NCBI RefSeq assembly: GCF_000699445.3
Contig: NC_067200.1
Location: 5,906,950 to 5,970,949, forward strand
Reading direction: 5' to 3'
Length of the DNA: 64,000 nt
From: Schistosoma haematobium
Taxonomy: Eukaryota; Platyhelminthes; Trematoda; Strigeidida; Schistosomatidae
The notes below the pieces were generated by a model that saw only the letters and a list, made by a program, of their open reading frames with translations, did no database searches and was not told the DNA's origin. The position numbers and the translations under genes are program-made. Positions 12,401-24,400 of this stretch are shown in pieces. Positions within the stretch are counted from its first letter, which is position 1; each line of letters starts with the position of its first letter.

Positions 12401-15400
12401 TTATCAAAATTAATAAAAAAGGAATCAAAATTGAAGCCTGGAATAAATGTAAGCCGATAGATCCATTCATTCATCCATTAATTTCATATTAATATGGGAA
12501 TTCAAAAGCATTCCTCTATTTCCCTTGATTCTTTGATTTGTAGGCCCTTCAAGGAACTGTTCATTATCATTTTTTATTTCAACTGTTGTCAGTTCACTTA
12601 TTTTCATAATTTAAATACTTCAATAATATTTATAGTCACTTTAAATGTTTACGTATAATGAAGAGTAGAGTAGTAGAATACTTAAAGTACATTTACTGTA
12701 AGTGATACGTTTGTTATGTACATTAAGTTTCTTACAGAGATATGTAGAATGGTGATATTTAATTGAACGTCTTATATCAAAACACTGTTATCAGTTCATG
12801 AAATAATTCTCTGCTTGTCTGTGTCGTATTGGTATAAATACAGGCTACTTGATTAGGATCTATTCAATAATCTTAATCAAAGTTTGAAGATCTTGAGTGA
12901 CATGACTAAAAATGAGCCGAAATGGTGTATATGCATTCACTCTTTATCTTCCTTGAGACTTTGAGTTTCAAAATTATCTTGTTCTTGTATACTTCACAAG
13001 TCTGTTGTAACAATCAAAATACCAACACAGAGGGCGATACAATAAACCAATTTATCGTAATATGAAAAGAAAACTGATAACCAAATTATAATAACAATAC
13101 AAAATATATCGGTGTTACAGTTTAGCACTGTAAATTTCATACAATTTTTCCTAATGATTAATTTAACTGAAGCAAGCACAATTAATGTGGCCGTATAACA
13201 TGTTAGTTCATTTATATTTCAATGTTTCTCATCAGCTCTTTATAACCTCTAATTAAAATAGTATTCATCATTCAAAATAAATGTATATACTTCACATATC
13301 AAAATATCGGCAAAGTTCCCGTCTATCAACATTAATGAAAAGAGGGCAATAAGTGTGTAAACATCACCTTCATTTATGTATACCAGTTTACATGAACGTG
13401 CCAAAGCAAATATTTTGAACGGACAGAATGAATGGTAAGTGTCAGCACCTCTCAGGACATTCTACGTAAGCTTCGACTCAGAGGACAACACGTTTTCAGG
13501 AATGTGATTGCACCCTATCTGGTTTACAGTCTGCTCACTGTTGATTAGTCTCATACTAGAACGAGACGCTCATCCAGTGATTCCAAGTTTTCATTGTTGG
13601 TCTAACTTAGATCGGTTCATGATTTCAATAAAGTTGAAAATGTAATTTCATTTATTATTGATCAACAGATGTCGGTACAACTTGGAATTAACACATATCA
13701 TTTGTATTTATTTCGTTCTTAAACGAATTCATTACTCTATTTTAAACTAAAACTACTAACAGTTGTAAATACAATCATTTATGTATTCTATGAATTTGGT
13801 TAATGAATGGATTTATTTTCTTTATGATGAAAATAATTTCACTAAGATTATACAACTTCTGAATTCATTGTATACTGCTTGTATGTAAGTGATATCAAAG
13901 AAAGTTTTCCGTTTGACTTATGATATAAAGTGGCTACATGTTTTTAGCACTACTCGACGTTTACTTTTACGATTTGTAAATTCTTACATATCACTAATTA
14001 TTATTGACTGTTCTCCATTATTCTTTCCCGAGCTTTTGACAAATGATTTCTTTGTATTATGGAGAGTACTGAAGACAGTTAGCAGGGTGTGTAGTTATTC
14101 TTTCGAGGTCATTATGAATATGATTATGAGTAGACATTTAAAATCTTACAAACTCCTGGCAAGTGTTATCTTATCACATTCTAACGAATTACTCCATTCA
14201 CATCTTTCTCCTTGTATATTTTCTGGTAAAACGAGACGCTGATACATTGGAATCCATGCAAACAAGCAAAGGCATACAGACTACAATACCGTATTTAGTA
14301 AATATACCATCCAACGGACAAATTGTAAAAGTTGACCTAATCAGTCAACGGGGAAGAATATTCTTTTATTTGTAGTTAATGGAAATAGATCAAGTATTAT
14401 GGATGAAGTTCGGTTATACTTTAAGTGCATACTCTTCATTTTTTCCAGTTAAGGAAATTCTCAAAATATCATTTTCATAAATCCACAATTATCGATTTCT
14501 TTATCATTTCATCTGATATTATTTTTTCGGAGTTAAGTAGGGAATGATCTTTAAACTTATTTTTCATGTTAATTGACAATCGTTTGCTTGACTTCCCCTT
14601 AATCTTGAAGGAATCGATGTTGAATGTAAAAATCACACTCAATGTAACCGTCACAAACATTATTGTTTAGTTATTTGACATTGAGTGTTAATTAATCAGA
14701 AATATTGGTTAAACAGGTCTTTTATTATCAATTGTTTTCAAAGATACACTGTGATGTTGAAACACTTCAGCAAGTTAGAATTTGATCGAAAATTAATGAA
14801 TGAAGAATATAAAACTGGTTATAAACCATCAAGTTAAAGCTTCTTCTTCATCTTTATTGACCTTTTAGTGGTTCCAATTACTGTTTTTACTTTAAATCAT
14901 AATAAATTTCTTATTTTAAAAATAGTTGATTATCCATATGAAGATGACAACCAATCAGAATCAAGAACTTCTTAACCAATCAGAATGAACTTGGTGTTTT
15001 TTGTTTAAATATTACTCTAGGTTGAACAGTATTTGACTGCAGTTTGGTCACACTGTGTAGATAACCGTGACACAAGTGATAACAATGATTCTGATGATGA
15101 TATAGATAACGATAGTAGCTTTGTTCATACCAATGGAAATTCTACAAACCGAATTCACTTACCAAATGATTATTTTATTAAATCATCAATGGATAGAAAA
15201 ATGAAAAGTATGTCAACATTGTCAACATTACCACCATCAAATCATGTATCTTTTAATGATGCTAATTTAAAAGTAAACTCAACCCCAGCATCTCCATGTA
15301 AATTCTCATTAAATGAAAATTGTAATGTTACGAAACAGATGACAGATAAGCTATCACTTGGCAAGAAATGCAAATCATTAGATATTGAACGAAATTTAAA

Positions 15401-18400
15401 ACATGCAAATAAACGAATACAAACTACTGATTATGATAATAATTCTATCTTTCCGGTATCGTTTCCCCGTACTAATCAAAATGGTGGTCATGATAATACT
15501 CAACTCGTTGGCGACGACCAAGATTCAATGTGTTATGTTGATTCGACTAATAAATATTTGTCATGCACTACTGGATCGGATCTGAAGAAAGCAAGTAATT
15601 CAAAGTCAATAGTAGGTTTATAATTTTAGAAAAAATTAACTTGATATCCATGTACATTATGGATTGTTTTCATTACTAATTAGCATTTGTTGTAAAGCTG
15701 TTATAAATTATGGTTTACTGAACATTTGTTTTATTTTTATGACTTCTTAACAAAGGGAATAAATAATCCTATACAAGATGATAAGATCTTGGACTTATCT
15801 AAAAGTCGGTCAACAAGTTTCGATATATTTAGATACTTATGAATTAGATGTCATTCCTTTATATAGTTATCTAATTTGGTCAAGTTTATGGGTTAGGTGT
15901 TTTTTTCTCACTTATAATTTATGGATGGTCTTGAGGTTAACCAATCAAGAATGGCCAGTATAAAGCACCTTTTATTTACGAGTTCGATCAATTAAAAACT
16001 ATAGAAATAATGAGGATTGGGAGTTGTAAAATCACTAATCAACTTATTACTGCTAAATACAGATTATTCAGGTTGGATATGATAGTTCTGTAGTCAGGAA
16101 AGGATCTAATTATTATCTCCACATCTTTTGAAACCCAATTTCTAAACTTAAAACTCCTTATCCCTACCTCCTAAACCTACACCTCCTCGACTCAGACTAC
16201 TAACCCCAATACTTCATACCAGTCGCTTTCAACACTAATTCTTCTAACCTTGACAATCCTAGCCTAAACATGCACTGGCAATTCATTTCACAAGGAAATC
16301 ATCATCCAATCATTAAGAAATATGAAATGTAGTGAAAGTCATGAGCTTTAGAAACATGTGTCCAAAGCAGCGTTTCATATTTGCGCATCTTACAGCCTAA
16401 TTTTTATTGACCTCTCAAGGTTATCGATATTGCATGGTATTACTCTGTCTTTTTATTTTTGTACAATATAACTGAATAATGTGATATAGTTTGTAATAAA
16501 TTTGAATAGTGGCTAGCGATTGAATCCAGAAAGAGTATTTCGTCTTACTCGGTACTTGTTAGTTGAGTGTACCTGGCACATCTATGCTAAAGTTCACGCA
16601 TAGACTCGAACCCAGTACTTTTTGCTTTAAACGCCGAGATACTTACTAAGTTAATGAGTACATACGATTACTAACTTATTTAAAGGCTATGGACTTTATT
16701 TGTAAGGATTTGTCTTTTCTCGTTTAATTAAAACATAACTAATTAGGGATATTGAGTTAACCTGCTTAAAATGGTCATATACCAATATAGACTGATCAAT
16801 TTAAATTCTTGACATCAACAACTGGAAAATACAAATCCTAACAAATAATTATACAGTTTACATTTACTCAATCATTTCAAAAGCTCGTAGGTTGGATCAA
16901 GCAACTTACATATCTATACTGTGTTGATACACTTACATGGATGTTTTAGTTCGTTTCATCACTGTTAAGTTTATTACTTTTTCTCTCTTCGTTTGTTTTT
17001 TTACATATATGTGGGTCTTCAGTAAGGGATTGTGAAGATCGTTAAATTCTATTGAGATGAAGAATCGATTTAAGTTAGACCACCGTCGACAACTGAGAAC
17101 CACTAAACGGCCGTCTCGTTTTAGTATGGGACTCTTCAACAGTGCGCATACACGGACTAACATTGATCGGTTCATGATCTCAATGGAACACAGCAACCCT
17201 ATGTAGATAATTATCATGTGTTCACTAGTGACAAACTTCGAGAGGGAATTTCTGGGGTTCTAGTAAGAAGCTGTGACCAGAAGGGTTCAACCATGTCGGG
17301 AGTGAAGCGATTACCCATCGAAGACAATAAAAGATGGTCACGCAACATAGCGGATTGGTTGAAGTTAGACATTAATATCTTTGGATGCAGATTGGCTAAG
17401 TGGTCTAGAGGTAAAGTGTTGGCATGCGAGACTGAAGATTTTAGATTCGAGCCCCATGTGCGGGATGGTATTTTACTTTGAAATTGTCTTTTCTTAAATC
17501 ATTAACTTATTTTCGTTATTAGCTAATGTTATTCCACGACATGTTTATACTTTTCACAGTATACGTAGCATTCCAACTTCATATCATGATTGGAGGTTGT
17601 GTTTTTTTTTGTAAACTTTCAAGTCGACTATTTATTTGGATTGATCGTTGATCATTTGGTTAATCTGAACTACCATATGAAGTGGTTGATCGAATGTATG
17701 TTGAATTGTCTATTAGTTGCCGACTGACTATATTGAATACAAGCTAAATAAAAATAACGAATCCTATAAAGATAACTAAATAACATACAAACCCCATTTT
17801 AAAATAACGAACTGATTTAATAAACACTTATAGAATAACAAAGATGTCCATGTTGACGGTTCCATCCAATACAACAATGAATACTGCGGGAATTAATTAA
17901 TCCTAAATGAGCATTGCTGAGGAGTCTCCTAGTGGGACGAAACGGTCGTCCATTGCTTCCAGGTTTTTTATGGTGGTCTAGCTTTAATTAACTCATGAAT
18001 CGAACTATTAGATTACTATAATATCCACAAAATCCCTTTCTGATTATAATTAATTTTCGATTATTAATTGTATAAAGCGTTAATGTGTAAGAGAAAAAAA
18101 GTCGAAGCATTAGTTTTAAAACAAATCAGTGTTTGTTGGGCAGTTCATATTGTGTTTCGTAGATTCCATCATCATCAGCCGGAGTTTTAAAAAAAGAGGC
18201 GCAATGATTGTCCATTATTTCATATTTTCTCCGCTATTAGTCACTAACAAACGTTTTTAATGTTCAATACATCTTTTATTTCCATTAATTCCAACGATTT
18301 TAACCCTGTTTATTTTAGTAGGTGAATTTTTTTGAAATGACATCATCACTAAGAATTTCTGTTCAATCTCATGAAATGACACTTAACCGTCTACTATGAA

Positions 18401-21400
18401 CATGTCCGATGTAGTAGCGCAATTCAATATACTAGATAAAATACACAAGTGTAATACAATTTTATAGTGAAATCTGTTACGAAAATTACACTCTCTAATT
18501 TCCAGCACTTATTTACTAAATAAACAAAAAACTAATAACTAGATGTGTTGAATTAAACACACATTTACTAAACATTGAAAACGTCCCAGTTAGTCGCTTA
18601 AGTTTGTTTTTTTGATTAATAAAAAATTTTAAGCTATTTATTTACTAGTAACACTTTTTAACACGTTTATTATGGTGTGTGCTACTGATGTCGACAGTTA
18701 TAAATAGTATATATCATTAATCGAACATGGAATACCTGGCGTCAGAAGGTTGAAAAAATCGATGAGAAGAGGACATAAACAGAGAGTGATTGGTATAGAA
18801 ACCAAAGAACAACAAAGTTTGAAACAGTTCTGATGTATATTTCGTAAATATGATTCTCAAATTTTATCAAGATATTCTGTAGTGTTGTATTAAGACATAT
18901 TTGATTATCATCACTAGTGTTGTCGTTCACTGCATTATAACTGTTGTAAAGGAATTTCTTCTTTGTGTAGTGTCGTCACTTCTTATCTCAAACTCTTAAA
19001 CTCCTTCAGTAAAATATATTTTCGGAATTTTAAAGATTCCCACTGTGAAAATTAGAATAACACATATAAGCGAACAATTGTTTTCAATTAGATCGTCATC
19101 AGGCTTTACTCTAATATACATGAATATTTATTACGAAAATGTTAAACTAATCAAAGCAATATGGGTCAATAATCACAATGAAATAGAATAGGTCACCATA
19201 CGTAATAAGTAAAAATACAAGTTGATAGTAGGGAGACAGGTGTACTGATAGTAGTAAGAATAATAAAATACGATAACAAAAGTCTTATCAATAGTTAAAC
19301 GTTGGGAATGGAAGGTCGAACATGGGTAAATAGACTAGGAATAGTAATCACAAAACATTAAAATCGTTACGTAATAAGATGTGTGTAAATAATTAGATAG
19401 TGAAGAATACAAACGGCAAGAGGTGGAAAATTACAAACAAATACTAGATGTAAAAATAAGGCTAATGATAACAAAAATAGAATAAAATAAATAAATAATA
19501 ATAATTTATATTCTCGCTACATTGATGACACTTTCATTATCGTAGATCAAAACACCAATAAGAATAAACTCCTAGAACAATTCAACAATGTTCACCCAGC
19601 GATCAGTTTCATTGGTGAAACTGAGTATAACAAAAACCTGAACTTCCTTGACGTCACACTAAGCAAACGAAGTGATGGCACATTAAGTAGAAGCGTTCGC
19701 TTATATGTGTTGTTCTAAATGCCCCCAAATGCCATGGTATGGCCGAGAGTGAGGTGGGCCCGCCCTCCATCTCGAAATGCTCTCACACGGCCATGCGTAT
19801 ACAGCCTCTGCCAGGGAAGTCCTACTCACTGCCTTGCCGTGGTGGGGGTGTTGTTTACGAAATTGAGAGGACGAAAAGCGAATGTCCGGCGCTTTAACCG
19901 GATCCCAAACCAATGGTCCACATGGGCTCCAGGATCCTGAGGGAAAAAATGGCGTGTGAACCAATCGTTGGTCAGCGGCTACCATGTGACTGCATCTTTT
20001 CACGATGCTCCATTGCCTTGTGGGTCAGACCTCCAGGTCAAAGGCTCGGGGAGTGGCCCCCTAAGAAAACCACCTGATTCGGTCTGGGCATCCGAGCAGT
20101 ATCACCGCCCTCACACAAATCGAATGATTTATGTGGCGCATATCTATTTGGTGCCTCCTTGTACCAATGTTTATGTGTTTAAATAAATAATGTTGTAAAT
20201 ATCTTTTTTCTTTTTCAAGGCAAACATCAAAGTAGGTAAACATGAAATGAATATTCTATTAGATGTTGATGATAAATTTAACAATTCAAAACTATCATCA
20301 TCGACAATAACTACTACTAATACTACTAATTATCAATTTATACCGAAACAAATATGTTTTCTACCAATTATTCATTGGAATTATTGTACATTGAATGAAA
20401 TTCTACCATCATTATTAAATAAGAAATTAAATGAATCTTTATTAATTAAACAACAATTAATGAAATATATAAAACAATATGAAAATATGATACAAAATCA
20501 AATGACATTAATGAATTATTATACATGTATGAATATGTTAGCAAATGAATTATCCATTAGAATAATGTATACAAATAAATTAGATCAGTTCAATTCAAAT
20601 ACATTAGATAAACAAGATTTATTATATTATTATAATATACAATGTTTTAATAATAAAAGAATGATTGTATATAGACATGATGAATTGATACAAACAATAA
20701 TAAAGAATTGTTTGAATTCAATGAATTTAATGAAAATTGAAATTAAATTAGAAGGTATTATTTATTCATTTTGGTGTTGTTTTACTTGTAGGACTGTAAT
20801 TGATCAGTCTCTCTTGTTGGTATATGTGTGTATTGCCTTGATATTGTCTTGCTTCACAAGCATTCTAAGCAAAGATGAATAGTGGCTAGTAGTGGAATCC
20901 AGGACGCACGTTTCGTCCTACTCGGGGCTGGGACTCGTCAGCTGGATGTACCTGCATCGCAGAGTTGATGTTCACTCCGGGACTCGAACCCAGTACCGTT
21001 TGCTTCAAATACCAACGCGTTATCTACGCGTTAACTACTGAGCCCTGATAGCCACCTGCTTGTGCAATAGGGTGAAGTTTAAATTCACCTGTTGTTGCTT
21101 TATTTGTATCTTTCGATTGTTATTTAGAACTACAATTGATCAGTTTCATGTTGGTATATCTGCGGATTGCCTTGATTATAGCCTTAAATTATAAGCTTTT
21201 TAAAGCAAAGATTGAACATCAACTCTAGGATACAGGTACGTCCAGCTGATGAGTCTCAAATAGGACGAAATGCGCGTCCTGGATTCCACTGCTAGTCACT
21301 ATCCATCTTTACTTATTTGTTCATTAGTTTATTTTATTTAATTTTTGTTAAAAAAGAAGAATATTTTTTTCAAACGAAATATTCCACTGAATACATAACA

Positions 21401-24400
21401 TTCGTGTAAAGGAAAGTATTAACCAGTGAAAATTATAACACGAAATTATTTATGTTAGAGAACTACTAGACAACAGTTTTTACTGTTGTTTGTCGAATTC
21501 TTTAACATTGCAGGATTACATTTCCCTATAGGGAGTTGGAAAAAAGGATGGCTAGACTATAATTTATAGACGAACCAATCATGTATAAGATAATAGGTTT
21601 CGGATTTTGGCACGAAATTCACTCATCCATTGAGATAGAGTTTTGGCATTATAGCTAATTTCAGTTAGTGATGAAAACGCCAGTCAGTCAGCTACAACGT
21701 TGTTGCTACCTTGACGTGGTGGTCGGGCTTGCCTATCGTAATGAAGCAACCGAGCTATACTGGCTGGAACAACCGTTCCTCAAGGTCCTACCATATCACA
21801 CAGGTCGGTTGAAGAGCGGTAAGACTAAAAGCAACAAACTCAAGGTCCGAAGGCTAAGTCGTACTGCTGACTGTACAGAGGTGTGACAGCAGTAAGGTGT
21901 TTCCTTCAGACAACCAGCATGACAGCGATGCTGCCTTCCCACAAGGAGGGGTGGGTTAGAAAAGGTCGACCCTAAAAATGCACGCCTCGCCTTATCTCAC
22001 GGATATCCGTCTCCGGCGGTAAGGTCTCAACAAGTACGGAGCTAACATAAAAATTACCGATAAGAAGGTCGTGTGTGACCGACCTCAAGCAGTTGTCCCC
22101 TGGGCACTGCGGTCACGCTCTCAGGTCACTAAGACCACCTCTAATCCAATTTCCTTTTCAGGTACCTCCAGATGAAAACGCCAAGTCTAATTCCTAACCT
22201 TAATCATTAACTGTAAATCATAATTCTAATTCTCACACAGGTTTATAACCCTCATTTCATCCTGGTTATTAGGTGGACACTTCCAAGGTCACCTTAGCGT
22301 CGCTCAAAGGTCGTTCATAAATTATAGTCTCACCAAAACTATTTTTATGGTGACTACATAATTAGAAACTTTGGAGGTTAGAATTTTCTATTATCCGTTT
22401 TAAAACTTCACTTAAAGCTAGTCCATAATGATGAATTTTTACGGTTGAATAAATGTCATCAACGTTATATTTTGCATAAAACATTCTTTGAATTATTAAA
22501 TATTCAATTAAGTGTTAAAATGAGTCATGGAAATTTATTCATCATTACTGGAAACCAGTAATTAATAAGTGGTTTCTTCTTAGTTTGGGGAAACCTCAGT
22601 AGTGCAAATCTATATATCACTGATCAAATAATTCAAAATTGGTCAAATTACACAAAATATCTACAAAAGTAATCTAAATAAACATCACCATATTTGCATA
22701 TAACCAAATTATCAATCCCTACTTATTTACTAATCCAGACTTAATGTATCGATAGTAAAAAGGAAAGTATGAAATTTGACCATCTCTCTTCTATTAAAGC
22801 AGTTTGAAATGAAAGAAAAATTTACTGATTTTCACAAGTTAACTGAAATGTACTCATTAAGTTTCTGGTTTCTCGTTTATTGTTTTTAAACTGGAAAAGT
22901 TTATGTTTATTATTTGCTGAGATATTTCAGAAAGTTAGAAAGACAAACTGTCAAACCATCTTTGATTTTTGTATTTTTCATTACAGAATAACGTCAGTTA
23001 GAATACAATTGAAAACCAAAATGCAATAGATAACTGTTCAGTCTTAATATATGATTCTTCAATACCGATCCCTACTTGCAACCCATATGGTGATTAATAA
23101 TTAGGAATGTTTCAATACAAGCTACTAAACTGCCACCTGAAGGTTTACATTTTGAAATGCAGTCAGCTCGTGTACTACTGAGTTTCATAGAAATGTGAAA
23201 AATCTGACCTATATTAGGTATTTCATAGTTACCTAGCCAATCAGTCTGTTAGTCATAAGTAGAACTTGACGGTGCGATGAAAGGATCAAGATAGACCCCA
23301 GGGTAGTAAAACCAGAAGTAGTAACAATAGTGGAAAAAGATTAAACATAAACGACAGTATGATTTAGGAGGAAGGATTAGATATTTTGATAAGCAGCATA
23401 GGGTCATTTTTAAACTCATGATCTAATGGAAGACATAGAATAAACTCATCCGCGCCATTATCACCTATTCTAAGTCATTTCATTCAATATTACTAATCAT
23501 TAGTTACGGCATTCGCGCTGACTCTAACCAGGCAACCTGTATCTAATGGCATTAATTACTTACGCCTATTAGCCCTCTTGGAGGAGCATAGGTCTCCCAC
23601 CAGCGTTCTCCATCCAACTCTATCCTGGGAAGTCGTTTCCATTTCTGTTCGGTCACTATTCATTATTTTCATATCTACTTTCAATTCCAGACTCAGTGTG
23701 TTCTTTGACCTTCCTCTTTGTCATCTATTCACACGATTAAGTCTAAATAATCAGCAACTTTGTAAGGTGATACCACTCCTTGATTGATCTGCTGCTATTT
23801 TTCCCCCAATTTAACTATATCAGTTGGTAACAGAAAATTACTGACAAATTAAACAAACTTCTTAAAAAGACCTCTTAAATAAAGTCTATTCCTTCACTTA
23901 TAAAAATATTTAGGTGATTATTTGCCCAATGAAGATATCAGTAAACAATTTGAAAACGGTTTAATGAATAAATTTATTCGTGGTTTACGAATAACACGTT
24001 TATTAAATCGAATCAAAAATCGACTATTAATAAATCATGGTCATTTATTTCAAAGTATAATTCAAATGATACCTAAGTAAGTTAAATCATTGATAGTTTT
24101 TTTTTCTTGAAATATTGTTTGAAAGATGATCATAACCAGTTTTACTGGCTTGTTGATATCCACTGTATTATATCAATGTAATTTGATTGAATGACTTCCA
24201 CTACATTAATTGATTACCATCTGTTGAGTATAATCATCGTCACTGACTGATTACAGCTTGATAGTCATCGGAAAAGCAGTACATATACATGTTTTATTTA
24301 AATTTCGGCCTCCTTAGTAGATGAAGTAATGAAACGATAGAGACAATTAACAGCTTAGGTAAATGGTCTCAGTGTTATTTATTTTACTGAGTTGAGTGGA

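Noticed and set aside
17389..17470. tRNA gene (box A and B present)
   Set aside because: Acceptor ends do not pair and the segment matches the head of the family B SINE-like repeat.
20755..20882. TTLL exon 6 extending to the stop at 20882
   Set aside because: That part is the tail of an Sm-alpha repeat; the GT at 20755 gives a phase-perfect join to exon 7.
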